61,357 nucleotides of DNA from Burkholderiaceae bacterium (GTDB taxonomy: Bacteria > Pseudomonadota > Gammaproteobacteria > Burkholderiales > Burkholderiaceae): NCBI GenBank assembly GCA_947447945.1, contig CANFLR010000008.1, positions 1 through 61,357 of the forward strand. Direction: 5' to 3'. Below are positions 1 to 11,803 of this stretch, piece after piece. Position 1 is the first letter of the stretch. Each line of letters starts with the position of its first letter. Made by a program: the position numbers and the translations under genes. A model generated the notes under the pieces. The model ran no database searches and was not told the DNA's origin. It saw nothing but the letters and a program-made list of their open reading frames with translations.

Positions 1-13
1 AATGTTCGCAGAC

Positions 14-994
14 TTAGTCTGGCTGAATACCGCCATCCTTAATAACTTTTTTCATTTTGACCAAGCCTTGATCAATCATCTCCTTGAGATGCTCTGGCCC
101 AAGCGGCACAAATTCAAAACCCTGTTGAATAAGCTGTTCGCGCAGTTTTGGATCCTTCAGGGTGGTTGCTAAGGATTCATTTAACTTACTGACCACTGCT
201 GGTGAGGTGCCTTTAGGGGCAAGAAGTGCTCCCCAGGTTGAGAACTCATAACCTTTGACACTTTCACTAACTGTTGGCGAGTTTGGCAGCAAGCTTGATC
301 TAGTCTTGCTAGTAATACCTAGCACTTTTAGTTTGCCTGCACGGATATGGGGCAGGACAACTGAGAGTGCGCTAATCATGACGGGAACTTGTCCTGCCAT
401 GACATCGGTCACGGCAGCTGCGGCACCACGATAAGGGATGTGAACAAGCGGCGCCCCAGTGTATTGGCGAAAGATTTCCATGCCAATATGTTGTGGAGAG
501 CCATTGCCGCCTGAGGCATAGTCAATCTTGCCAGGATTTTCTTTAGCAATGCGCACCAAATCGGCAGCGGTATTACCGGGGAAAGAGGGGTTTGCAACCA
601 TCACAAAAGTGATTGCAGCTACCTCAGAGATGGGCGTAAAACTTTGGACAGGATCGTAATCTACTTTTTTGTAGAGATTAGGCAACATGGTCAGAATGCT
701 GTCATTAAATGCCCCCAAGGTATAGCCATCAGGAGCACTCTGTGCAACTTTGGCTGCGCCAATCAATCCAGCGCCGCCTGGGATATTTTCAATGGTGATC
801 GCTTGACCTAAATTTTCACCCATCTTCTGAGCAATGGGGCGCAGCAATAGATCAACACCACTACCGGCTTGCAAAGGCATGATGGTTTGGATAGTGCGTG
901 TTGGATAGGGAGTCTGAGCCTTTGCTGGGGTATTGCAAAGTAGACTCGTTAGCAGGAGTGGAAGAATGGCAATTGAAAACGGTTTCATATTCAT
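14..994 (-). CDS. Bug-family tripartite tricarboxylate transporter substrate-binding protein
   Basis: Periplasmic solute receptor of the Bug/TctC family, which binds small carboxylates or related acids for a tripartite uptake system or for signalling. Residues 1-26 form a clear signal peptide (basic start, leucine-rich core, AKA cleavage site). The mature start (YPTRTIQTIMPLQAGSGVD) and the later GxGxxxHxxxE and PYRGAAAAVTDVMAGQ stretches are family hallmarks. At 326 residues it is full length. No tctA or tctB membrane gene lies beside it, so within this window it is an orphan receptor, as is common in Burkholderiales. The ligand cannot be read from sequence. Family confidence is high; substrate is unknown. 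Confidence 0.9.
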   Translation of the reverse strand: MNMKPFSIAILPLLLTSLLCNTPAKAQTPYPTRTIQTIMPLQAGSGVDLLLRPIAQKMGENLGQAITIENIPGGAGLIGAAKVAQSAPDGYTLGAFNDSILTMLPNLYKKVDYDPVQSFTPISEVAAITFVMVANPSFPGNTAADLVRIAKENPGKIDYASGGNGSPQHIGMEIFRQYTGAPLVHIPYRGAAAAVTDVMAGQVPVMISALSVVLPHIRAGKLKVLGITSKTRSSLLPNSPTVSESVKGYEFSTWGALLAPKGTSPAVVSKLNESLATTLKDPKLREQLIQQGFEFVPLGPEHLKEMIDQGLVKMKKVIKDGGIQPD

Positions 995-1077
995 TTTGTC
1001 TCGATCTGGATAGTGGTGTGGCGCTTAGCTGATACTGACTGCTATATTAGCTCAATAAAATAAGATTTAAATAGTGT

Positions 1078-3132
1078 ATGAATGAAAATCCCTCCAAGCT
1101 AGTCTTAGAAATCCTGCATTTAATCCGTGCAAATACATTGAGCGGAAATGAATCTATTGTTCTGCAGGCGATTACGGAGAATAAGGGCGACATCGATACC
1201 ATTTTTAAAATAGGAATTGCTTGCACTCAAAATAATCGATTCAGTGATGCGTTACTCATTTTTACTTGCCTGCAGTCTATCGCCGCCCATGATCTCAGAA
1301 TCCCTTATAACTTAGGCCTGATTCATGCGTTGCGCGGGGATCATCACAGCGCATTGAAATCCTATGATCTAGCGCTTCAAATTCAGCCAGATGATATTGA
1401 GACCCTTATTAATAAAGGTTCAAGTTGTAATGATATTCAGAATTACACGCTGGCATTGGAGGTCTTAGAAAGGGCAATCGAACTCAATCCAAATATTTCA
1501 GAGGCTTGGTCAAATAAAGGCATTGCATTAAGTCATTTGCACTTTTATGAAAAGGCACTTAGTGCCTATGAAGTAGCGATAAAACTTAATGGAAGTTATT
1601 TTGAAGCGTACTCGAATAAGGGCGTTGCGCTCGCTTCTCTCAAACGCTATGACGAGGCACTTGCACACTACGACAAGGCCTTGAGTCTTAAGCCTGATTA
1701 TGCACAGGGCTGGTCAAATAAAGGCAATACCTTAAATGAACTCAAACGCTATGACGAGGCACTTGCACACTACGACAAGGCCTTGAGTCTTAAGCCTGAT
1801 GTTGACTGGGTGTATGAAGATCGCTTTCACTTGAGAATGAAAATATGCTCTTGGGAGCATTTTCAAGAAGACCTCAAAACACTACTTGATCAAGTGCAAC
1901 TAAATCAAAAAATGACAGAACCCTTTTCACTTCTTTCTCTAACTGATAATCCTTTATTACAAAAACAGTCCGCCGAGCTGTATTCTCAAAAGAGATACCC
2001 GCTGAATCCTATCTTAGGACCAATTCCGAAGCGTTCTAAAAAAGAAAAAATTCGGGTTGGCTATTTTTCAGCCGATTTCAATAGTCATGCTGTGTCTTTT
2101 CTCACGGCGGAGTTATTTGAATTACACGATAGAGGTCAATTTGAAATCCTCGCTTTTTCTTTTGGGTCTGATGATAAAAGTTTAATACGTTTACGCCTAA
2201 GCCAAGCTTTTGATCAATTTATAGATGTCAGCAATATGTCCGACAGCATGATTGCAAAGATGTCGAGAGAGTTGGGTGTTGATATTGCAGTTGATTTGGG
2301 CGGACATACAGCAGGAAGTCGGGCTGGGATCTTTGCTTGCCGCGCTGCCCCAATACAGCTTGCTTATATCGGATATCTAGGAACAACGGGCGCCGAATTT
2401 ATAGATTATTTATTGGCAGACAGAACGATTATTCCCGATGGGGCAGAAAAATTCTATTCTGAAAAAATAGCTTACTTACCAAGCTATCAGGTAAACGATA
2501 GAAAACGGGTAATTGCCAACAGAAAATTTACTCGGCAAGAATTGGGATTGCCAGAGGATGGATTTGTGTTCTGCTGTTTTAATAATAATTACAAAATATT
2601 GCCAGCTACCTTCAGTGGATGGATGAGGATATTGAGGGCAAGCAAAGACAGCGTACTTTTTTTGTATGCTGAAAGTTATTGGGCTGCAGAGAATCTAAAA
2701 AAAGAGGCTGAAGCAAGGGGGGTTAGTAGTCAAAGACTCATTTTTGGCACACGCTTAGCTCCCGATGAATACCTTGCTCGATACCAAGCCTGTGACTTGT
2801 TTTTGGATACAGCACCCTATAACGCAGGTGCTACGGCAAGCGATGCTCTTTGGGTGGGATTGCCCGTCTTAACACTCGCAGGCCAATCGTTTGCAAGTCG
2901 TGTCGCGGCAAGCCTACTTAATGCTGTTGACTTGCCAGAACTGGTTACCACAACCCAAGCAGAATATGAGAGCCTAGCAATTAAGTTAGCAACTTACCCG
3001 GAACAGTTAGCAGCTATTAGAAAAAAACTAGCAGAGAAGCGCTTAGCTACTCCGCTATTTGATTCACCACTTTTTACAAAAAATCTCGAAGCTGTTTTTG
3101 TGGAAATGTATGAGCGAGATTTACTGGGTTAG
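1078..3132 (+). CDS. TPR-repeat protein with SPINDLY/O-GlcNAc transferase-like (GT41) domain
   Basis: Likely a soluble protein O-glycosyltransferase. Roughly residues 40-245 are tandem 34-residue TPR units (W/YSNKGxxL...YDxAL...P pattern). Residues 325 to about 680 form the GT41 catalytic region: GYFSADFNSHAVSF near 328, VDLGGHTAGSR with the conserved His at about 410, and a sugar-nucleotide-binding half with FLDTAPYNAGATASDALWVGLPVLTL. Two of the TPR units share a perfect 60-base DNA repeat, a sign of recent internal duplication. The gene stands alone, divergent from the Bug receptor and convergent with pntB 15 bases away. No obvious Shine-Dalgarno precedes the ATG. Homologues are often annotated as glycosylating flagellin or adhesins; the target here is unknown. 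Confidence 0.88.
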   Translation: MNENPSKLVLEILHLIRANTLSGNESIVLQAITENKGDIDTIFKIGIACTQNNRFSDALLIFTCLQSIAAHDLRIPYNLGLIHALRGDHHSALKSYDLALQIQPDDIETLINKGSSCNDIQNYTLALEVLERAIELNPNISEAWSNKGIALSHLHFYEKALSAYEVAIKLNGSYFEAYSNKGVALASLKRYDEALAHYDKALSLKPDYAQGWSNKGNTLNELKRYDEALAHYDKALSLKPDVDWVYEDRFHLRMKICSWEHFQEDLKTLLDQVQLNQKMTEPFSLLSLTDNPLLQKQSAELYSQKRYPLNPILGPIPKRSKKEKIRVGYFSADFNSHAVSFLTAELFELHDRGQFEILAFSFGSDDKSLIRLRLSQAFDQFIDVSNMSDSMIAKMSRELGVDIAVDLGGHTAGSRAGIFACRAAPIQLAYIGYLGTTGAEFIDYLLADRTIIPDGAEKFYSEKIAYLPSYQVNDRKRVIANRKFTRQELGLPEDGFVFCCFNNNYKILPATFSGWMRILRASKDSVLFLYAESYWAAENLKKEAEARGVSSQRLIFGTRLAPDEYLARYQACDLFLDTAPYNAGATASDALWVGLPVLTLAGQSFASRVAASLLNAVDLPELVTTTQAEYESLAIKLATYPEQLAAIRKKLAEKRLATPLFDSPLFTKNLEAVFVEMYERDLLG
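1639..1800 (+). repeat. Perfect 60-base direct repeat inside the TPR region
   Basis: Two identical 60-base copies run from 1639-1698 and 1741-1800. Their starts are 102 bases apart, exactly one 34-residue TPR unit, so the reading frame is kept. They encode LKRYDEALAHYDKALSLKPD at residues 188-207 and 222-241. The 42 bases between the copies differ from the neighbouring unit, so only part of the unit was copied or homogenised. Confidence 0.95.
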
Positions 3133-3147
3133 GCAGGTATCAAGCGC

Positions 3148-4515
3148 TTACTCTACTGCCTTGACCATATCCTCTACGACCTTCTTCGCATCACCGAAGA
3201 CCATCATGGTTTTGTCCATATAGAAGAGTTCATTGTCTAGACCGGCATAGCCAGCCGCCATTGAACGTTTATTGACGATGATGGTTTTTGCTTTGAAAGC
3301 TTCGAGGATCGGCATACCGAAGATTGGACTACCGGGTGTGCGTGCTGCAGGGTTCACAACGTCATTTGCACCGAGCACCAAAACTACATCGGCTTGACCA
3401 AAATCGCTATTAATATCTTCCATTTCAAAAACTTGGTCATAAGGCACTTCTGCCTCAGCTAGCAACACATTCATATGACCAGGCATGCGGCCCGCCACCG
3501 GGTGAATAGCGTATTTCACAGTGACCCCATGATGGGTTAATTTCTCGGTAAGTTCTTTCAGGGCATGCTGAGCACGGGCAACAGCCAAACCATAGCCTGG
3601 AACGATAATGACGGTATCCGCATTGGTCATCAAGAAGGCAGCATCTTCTGGTGAGCCGGTCTTGTAATTCTTTGGACCGCCATCATCAGCACCACCTGCA
3701 GCAGCTTCAGCCCCAAAACCTCCAAGCAATACAGCCAAGATAGAGCGGTTCATTGCCTTACACATGATGTAAGACAGAATTGCGCCTGAAGAACCTACGC
3801 AAGCTCCAGCAATGATCAAGACTGGGTTATTAAGGGTGAAACCAATACCCGCAGCCGCCCAACCAGAGTAGCTATTGAGCATCGAAACAACTACGGGCAT
3901 ATCAGCGCCGCCGATGGGGATGATCAAAGTAACGCCTAGAACTAAAGCAACAGCACACATTGCTAAGAAAGCAGCGTGACTATCCGCCATGAAATAGGTG
4001 ATGCCCCCGCCAATCATGAGAACTGCCAGGATGAGGTTCAGTAAATGCTGGCCAGGAAAGCTAACGGGTTTGCCGCTCACTTTGCCCGATAGCTTGCCAA
4101 AGGCAATCACAGAAGCAGTAAAGGTAATCGCGCCAATAAAGGCGCCAATAAAGAGTTCAATCTTCTGTGCACCAGTGTGATCGTGTGCTGGATTAAAGAC
4201 TGCAGCAATGGCAATCAGAACCGCCGACAAGCCCACGAAGGAATGCATGAGAGCGACAAGCTCAGGCATTTTTGTCATTTGCACACGTTTAGCAGCGATC
4301 GTGCCGATAATGGCGCCACCGACAATTGCAGCAGCAATCAATGAAACAGCTGGCTTGAAATCAGGAATAAAGAAGGTAGTGATCACGGCGAGCAACATGC
4401 CGATCATGCCGAAGGTATTGCCTTGGCGTGAGGTGGTTGGTGAAGAAAGTCCCCGCAAGGCAAGGATGAATAACACCGATGAAATGAGATACGAAATAGC
4501 AGTGATGTTTGACAT
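3148..4515 (-). CDS. pntB: NAD(P) transhydrogenase subunit beta
   Basis: Membrane and NADP(H)-binding subunit of the proton-translocating transhydrogenase, which uses the proton gradient to drive hydride transfer from NADH to NADP+. The N-terminal two thirds carry about nine membrane segments, with GGADMPVVVSMLNSYSGWAA near residues 200-220. The C-terminal domain III holds the NADP site (VPGYGLAVARAQ near 305, then HPVAGRMPGHMNVLLAEA). The 455-residue length is normal. It is the last gene of pntAA-pntAB-pntB, 33 bases behind the small alpha subunit. Identification is certain. Confidence 0.97.
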   Translation of the reverse strand: MSNITAISYLISSVLFILALRGLSSPTTSRQGNTFGMIGMLLAVITTFFIPDFKPAVSLIAAAIVGGAIIGTIAAKRVQMTKMPELVALMHSFVGLSAVLIAIAAVFNPAHDHTGAQKIELFIGAFIGAITFTASVIAFGKLSGKVSGKPVSFPGQHLLNLILAVLMIGGGITYFMADSHAAFLAMCAVALVLGVTLIIPIGGADMPVVVSMLNSYSGWAAAGIGFTLNNPVLIIAGACVGSSGAILSYIMCKAMNRSILAVLLGGFGAEAAAGGADDGGPKNYKTGSPEDAAFLMTNADTVIIVPGYGLAVARAQHALKELTEKLTHHGVTVKYAIHPVAGRMPGHMNVLLAEAEVPYDQVFEMEDINSDFGQADVVLVLGANDVVNPAARTPGSPIFGMPILEAFKAKTIIVNKRSMAAGYAGLDNELFYMDKTMMVFGDAKKVVEDMVKAVE

Positions 4516-4548
4516 AAGTTTGGTCTCTGTATTGGTCTTTTTCTAGTG

Positions 4549-4887
4549 TTATTTAGTTGCAGCCGTATCAGTTTTCGGCGCTTTTTTCTTAAACATCTCC
4601 AGCATGCGGCGTGTCACCATGAAGCCACCAAAGATATTGATGGAGGCTAAAAACACCGCTACTGCCCCAATAATGCTTGTGAGGGTGATGTCATCGCCGC
4701 CAAATACTTCGGTCTGAAGTAGAGCGCCAACAATGATGATTCCAGAAATTGCATTTGTTACCGCCATAAGTGGAGTATGCAATGCAGGAGTAACGTTCCA
4801 AACAACGTGATAGCCAACAAAAATGGCCAATACAAACACGGTAATGTTTTGGACTGTGAGGATGCTTTGAAAAGCAGCGAGATCCAT
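4549..4887 (-). CDS. pntAB: NAD(P) transhydrogenase alpha subunit, membrane part
   Basis: Small membrane subunit with the domain II helices that in E. coli are fused to the end of PntA. Three to four hydrophobic helices are visible ([56 protein letters not shown]), followed by a charged tail. The 112-residue length matches the split, Rhodospirillum-type arrangement of three genes. It sits 26 bases after pntAA and 33 bases before pntB, in one leftward operon. Confidence 0.95.
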   Translation of the reverse strand: MDLAAFQSILTVQNITVFVLAIFVGYHVVWNVTPALHTPLMAVTNAISGIIIVGALLQTEVFGGDDITLTSIIGAVAVFLASINIFGGFMVTRRMLEMFKKKAPKTDTAATK

Positions 4888-4913
4888 GATGTTTCCTTAG
4901 GGGTAAGTTTGTT

Positions 4914-6047
4914 CTATGAGTTTTTGCGAATGGCTTGGCCGTCACGACACATTAAGCAAGCAGTAACGATGTCATCATCTGCGGGCATAACGAATTTTGC
5001 GTCTGCATCAATAATTAACTTCATGAAGTCGATTAAGTTGCGGGCGTAGAGAGCAGAGGCATCGGCAGCAACCATGCTGGCAAGATTGGTGTAACCAATA
5101 ATTTTGACACCATGTTTAGTCACAACTTTGTCTGCCTCTGTTAGGGGGCAGTTACCAGAGCCGTTATCACCGCGACCAGCAGCCAAGTCAATCACAACCG
5201 AGCCCGGCTTCATATTAGCAACAGTATCGCTGTGTAAAAGAACTGGTGGCTTGCGACCAGGAATCAATGCAGTGGTAATGACAATGTCTGCCTGTTGCGC
5301 GCGCTCTGCGACTAATGCAGCTTGACGTTTCATCCAAGCTTCAGGCATTGGGCGTGCGTAACCACCTACGCCCTGGGCGATTTCACGTTCTTCGTCAGTT
5401 TCATAAGGAACGTCGACAAACTTCGCACCCAAAGACTCAATTTGTTCTTTAGCAGCAGGGCGCACATCCGAAGCTTCAATCACTGCACCTAGACGCTTGG
5501 CTGTAGCAATCGCTTGTAAGCCTGCAACACCAGCACCCAAAATCAATACACGGGCAGCTTTAACAGTACCCGCAGCAGTCATGAGCATTGGCATAAAGCG
5601 CTGATATTCATTAGCGGCAATCATCACGGCTTTGTAGCCAGCAATATTGGCTTGAGAAGAAAGTACATCCATGCTTTGTGCACGGGTAGTTCTTGGGGCC
5701 GCTTCGAGCGAAAAGGCGGTGATCCCTTGAGCCGCCATAGCAGCAATGTTGTCATTATCAAATGGGTCAAGCATGCCAAGGAGCACGCTGCCAGATTTAA
5801 TCTGTTTGAGTTCATCCGCTTCTGGCGCACGTACTTTCAGAACGATGTCTGCGCCAAACGCATCTGCAGCACTTCCGATAGAAGCGCCTACTGCTTCATA
5901 AGCAGCATCTGGCTGGCTGGCTTGAACACCAGCATCTTTCTGAATAATGACTTGATGACCTTGCCCTAGCAGTTTTTTAACCGTTTCGGGTGTGGCGGCA
6001 ACTCGAGTTTCCCCGTGCCTTGTTTCCAGCGGCACTCCTATGCGCAT
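4914..6047 (-). CDS. pntAA: NAD(P) transhydrogenase alpha subunit, NAD-binding part
   Basis: Soluble domain I of the transhydrogenase, which binds NAD(H) and docks on PntB. The N-terminus (MRIGVPLETRHGETRVAATP) is the alanine dehydrogenase/PNT signature. RAQSMDVLSSQA at about 122-133 is the mobile nucleotide-contact region, and GAGVAGLQAIATAKRLGA at 171-188 is the Rossmann dinucleotide loop. At 377 residues it ends before the membrane domain, which is encoded separately downstream. First gene of the operon; its promoter must lie in the gap shared with mnmA. Confidence 0.96.
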   Translation of the reverse strand: MRIGVPLETRHGETRVAATPETVKKLLGQGHQVIIQKDAGVQASQPDAAYEAVGASIGSAADAFGADIVLKVRAPEADELKQIKSGSVLLGMLDPFDNDNIAAMAAQGITAFSLEAAPRTTRAQSMDVLSSQANIAGYKAVMIAANEYQRFMPMLMTAAGTVKAARVLILGAGVAGLQAIATAKRLGAVIEASDVRPAAKEQIESLGAKFVDVPYETDEEREIAQGVGGYARPMPEAWMKRQAALVAERAQQADIVITTALIPGRKPPVLLHSDTVANMKPGSVVIDLAAGRGDNGSGNCPLTEADKVVTKHGVKIIGYTNLASMVAADASALYARNLIDFMKLIIDADAKFVMPADDDIVTACLMCRDGQAIRKNS

Positions 6048-6246
6048 GGCGTCTCTCCAAAAAGCGTAATTTTTAAAAAATCTATTTTAGTGAAATAGGC
6101 AAATTTGCGCCTAATCCAACCCCTCTAATGCTATTTCTGTTATTTAGCCCATTTCTGAGTGGAATCAGGCTAAGACTTCTACAATATGCTGTATCAGCTT
6201 ATATTGAATTCTCGCATTTTTTTATCCCAAACCCCATTCTTCGGTG
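6048..6246. promoter_or_regulatory. Divergent control region of pntAA and mnmA
   Basis: This AT-rich gap of about 200 bases is the largest intergenic space in the window and should hold promoters for both directions. I could not pick a convincing -35/-10 pair. One imperfect hairpin stands out: TTAGC (6144-6148) and CTGA (6155-6158) face TCAG (6165-6168) and GCTAA (6169-6173), with a six-base loop and a six-base bulge on one side. Confidence 0.4.
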
Positions 6247-7359
6247 ATGCCTACAACAAATTCTTTGAAATCTCCTAAATATCCCCGCAAAGTCGTTGTT
6301 GGGATGTCTGGAGGCGTGGATTCTTCGGTTGCGGCGTGGATGCTCAAAGAGCAAGGTTATGAGGTGATTGGCCTTTTTATGAAGAATTGGGAGGATGACG
6401 ATAACGATGAATATTGCTCAGCACGTCAGGATTGGTTAGACGTCGTTTCTGTAGCGGATTTAATCGGAATTGACGTAGAGGCCGTGAATTTTGCAGCGGA
6501 ATACCGTGAGCGGGTATTTGCCGATTTTTTACGGGAATATGCCGCCGGAAGAACTCCAAACCCTGACGTACTCTGCAATGCTGAAATTAAGTTCAAAGCC
6601 TTTTTAGACCATGCGATGAGTTTGGGGGCAGACTTTATTGCAACGGGGCACTACGCACGGGTTCGTCATGAAGGCGGCAGAGTACAACTTTTAAAAGCGC
6701 TTGATGCCAGCAAGGATCAAAGTTATTTTTTGCACCGCCTGACACAACACCAATTGGCTAAGGTTTTGTTTCCTTTAGGCGAGATTTCCAAAACAGATGT
6801 ACGGAAAATTGCCGAAGAAATTGGTTTGCACAATGCTCGTAAAAAAGATTCCACCGGAATTTGTTTTATTGGGGAACGTCCTTTTCGGGAGTTTTTGAAT
6901 CGCTACTTACCTCGCACGCCAGGACCCATTAAAACCCCAGAAGGCAAGACGGTTGGCGAACATATGGGACTTGCTTTTTTTACGCTCGGGCAGCGCAAAG
7001 GGATTGGTTTGGGCGGCAGTCAAGATGGCAGCGGAGACGCTTGGTACGTGGCACGCAAGGATATCAGCAACAACACTTTGTATGTGGTGCAAGGCCATGA
7101 ACATCCCTGGCTACAAGCAAGCCATTTATCTGCAATGGATGCGAGTTGGGTAGACGGCACTCCGCCTGTACCGGGTCAGTATTCCGCAAAAACGCGTTAC
7201 CGTCAAACTGATGCTGCTTGTGAAATTCATATTGGAGATGAAGGCCCTCATAGCTTCCACTTAACCTTTCCAGTAGCGCAGTGGGCGGTAACGCCAGGGC
7301 AATCCGCCGTCTTGTATGACGGGGATATTTGTTTAGGCGGCGGGATTATTTCGAGCTAA
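6247..7359 (+). CDS. mnmA: tRNA-specific 2-thiouridylase MnmA
   Basis: Adds the 2-thio group to the wobble uridine of tRNA-Lys, -Glu and -Gln, with sulfur delivered through the Tus relay. The ATP pyrophosphatase loop [13 protein letters not shown] lies near residues 19-31. The two catalytic cysteines are present: [12 protein letters not shown] (Cys about 110) and STGICFIGE (Cys about 206). A beta-barrel C-terminal domain completes the 370 residues. The frame opens with GTG-ATG at 6244; I use the ATG. It is divergent from the pnt operon. Confidence 0.96.
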   Translation: MPTTNSLKSPKYPRKVVVGMSGGVDSSVAAWMLKEQGYEVIGLFMKNWEDDDNDEYCSARQDWLDVVSVADLIGIDVEAVNFAAEYRERVFADFLREYAAGRTPNPDVLCNAEIKFKAFLDHAMSLGADFIATGHYARVRHEGGRVQLLKALDASKDQSYFLHRLTQHQLAKVLFPLGEISKTDVRKIAEEIGLHNARKKDSTGICFIGERPFREFLNRYLPRTPGPIKTPEGKTVGEHMGLAFFTLGQRKGIGLGGSQDGSGDAWYVARKDISNNTLYVVQGHEHPWLQASHLSAMDASWVDGTPPVPGQYSAKTRYRQTDAACEIHIGDEGPHSFHLTFPVAQWAVTPGQSAVLYDGDICLGGGIISS

Positions 7360-7381
7360 TACGTCGCAAAACATTTATTAA

Positions 7382-7996
7382 TTAAGCGGCAGGAGGTGCC
7401 GTTTCAATAAATGAAGGTCGTTGCATTAACTTTTGATACAAGTGATCTAGGTTAGGGTATTGACTCTGCCACTGGACGTCAGGGAAGCGAAATAATAGGT
7501 ATCCCAAGGCGCATCCCACAGCAATGTCTGCCAAAGTCATTTGATTTCCGTAGCACCATGGGTTTTCACCCAATTGTGTAGACATTTGGCCCAATGCCAC
7601 ATTGACCTTACCCATTTGCCGCTCTATCCAAGCTGGACTTTGTTGGTCTGATGGGCGCCAGCTCGCTTCTAGGCGAGCCAGAATGCCAGCGTCTAAAACG
7701 CCATCAGCCAACGCCTCCCAAGTCTTCACCGTGGCGCGTTCGCGGCTACCAGCTGGTATCAGCTTGCCAACAGGGCTTAAGGTGTCGGCATATTCAACAA
7801 TCACCCGTGAGTCGTAAATGGCTTCGCCGTCATCCAAAACAAGACAGGGCACTTTCCCTAATGGGCTGTTTTTGCTAATTTTTGTGTCTGCAGCCCATAC
7901 GTTCTCGATTTCAAAGGGTGCCTCTACCTTTTTTTCAGAGAAAACAACGCGTACTTTACGTACATAGGGGCTGGTAAGGGATCCAATAATTTTCAT
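7382..7996 (-). CDS. Glutathione S-transferase family protein
   Basis: Cytosolic GST-like protein of about 205 residues. The N-terminal thioredoxin fold starts MKIIGSLTSPYVRKVRVVFSEK, with SPYVRK at the glutathione-contact helix and the conserved cis-proline stretch GKVPCLVLDDGEAIYDSRVIVEYAD. The C-terminal all-alpha domain contains NQMTLADIAVGCALGYL. A longer frame back to 8056 exists, but the extra 20 residues are not GST-like; an ATG two codons upstream (8002) is an equal alternative. It resembles the E. coli YfcF/YibF class. Substrate is unknown. Confidence 0.87.
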   Translation of the reverse strand: MKIIGSLTSPYVRKVRVVFSEKKVEAPFEIENVWAADTKISKNSPLGKVPCLVLDDGEAIYDSRVIVEYADTLSPVGKLIPAGSRERATVKTWEALADGVLDAGILARLEASWRPSDQQSPAWIERQMGKVNVALGQMSTQLGENPWCYGNQMTLADIAVGCALGYLLFRFPDVQWQSQYPNLDHLYQKLMQRPSFIETAPPAA

Positions 7997-8010
7997 AGGC
8001 ATCAGTATAG

Positions 8011-10825
<2,815 letters not shown>

Positions 10826-10829
<4 letters not shown>

Positions 10830-11800
10830 ACCTGAGCCCCGAAGTTGGGGTCATCTGTGCGGGTAGGGTCTTCAGGTTTTTTATCCCCCTTTACCAAGTC
10901 TTCGCGAGTAACTCCAAGCCACATTGCCAGGGCGGCGGCGACGAATACTGAAGAGTAAATACCGAACAAAATACCAATGGTTAGCGCTAGCGCAAAATAA
11001 AACAGGGTTGCGCCACCAAAGATAAGCATGGCAAGAACCATCATTTCAGTGCTGCCGTGGGTAATGATGGTGCGACTGATGGTGCTGGTAATCGCATTAT
11101 CAATAATTTCGCGGGTATTCATCTTGCGGTATTTACGGAAGTTCTCACGAATACGGTCAAAGATCACCACAGATTCATTGACGGAATATCCGAGTACCGC
11201 GAGCACAGCCGCCAACACCGAGAGCGAAAACTCCCACTGAAAGAATGCAAAGAAGCCGAGAATAATCACAATATCGTGCAAGTTCGCAATGATGCCTGCA
11301 AGTGCAAATTTCCATTCAAACCGAAATGATAGGTAAACCACAATGCCAATGATCACAAAGATCAGAGCCTTCAGGCCATCTAGCGCCAATTCTTGGCCAA
11401 CTTGAGGGCCAACAAATTCAACACGCTGGAGTTTTGCACCAGATTTATCAGGGTCGATTGCATTCATTACTGCCGCACTTTGCGCTGCTGAAGAAATCAA
11501 TTTACCTTCAGCATCTTTTTGCAAAGGCAACCTGATCATGACATCCCGAGAGCTGCCAAAGTTCTGAATCTGAGTATCCGTATAACCGAGTTTCTCGACA
11601 TTTGCTCGAATAGCTTCAAGCGGAGCAGTTTGGGGGTAGCTCACTTCCATCACTGTGCCACCAGTAAATTCGATTGAAAGGTGTAAGCCGTTATGCCAAA
11701 GGAAGAAAATCGCCGCTAAGAAAGTAATAAAAGAAATCGCATTGAGCGCCAAGGCATGGCGCATAAAAGGAATATCTTTTCTGATTCTAAAAAATTCCAT
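10826..11800 (-). CDS. secF: Protein translocase subunit SecF
   Basis: Integral membrane partner of SecD that uses the proton gradient to complete export through SecYEG. There are six membrane segments: one at residues 15-35, then a periplasmic loop with SIEFTGGTVMEV, and five in the second half including YSVNESVVIFDRIREN, the SecF signature. A good AGGAG lies nine bases before the ATG, inside the end of secD, so the two are coupled. The C-terminus is a charged tail. The stop overlaps that of waaA on the other strand. Confidence 0.96.
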
Positions 11801-11803
11801 GAT

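Noticed and set aside
4208..4546. 112-codon frame antisense to pntB
   Set aside because: Opposes an intact, conserved gene; its composition mirrors the membrane helices of pntB.
6203..6239. Possible sigma-32 promoter before mnmA (ATTGAAT ... CCCCATTC)
   Set aside because: The spacer is 22 bases, far from the 13-15 needed, and the -35 lacks the leading C. The match is by chance.
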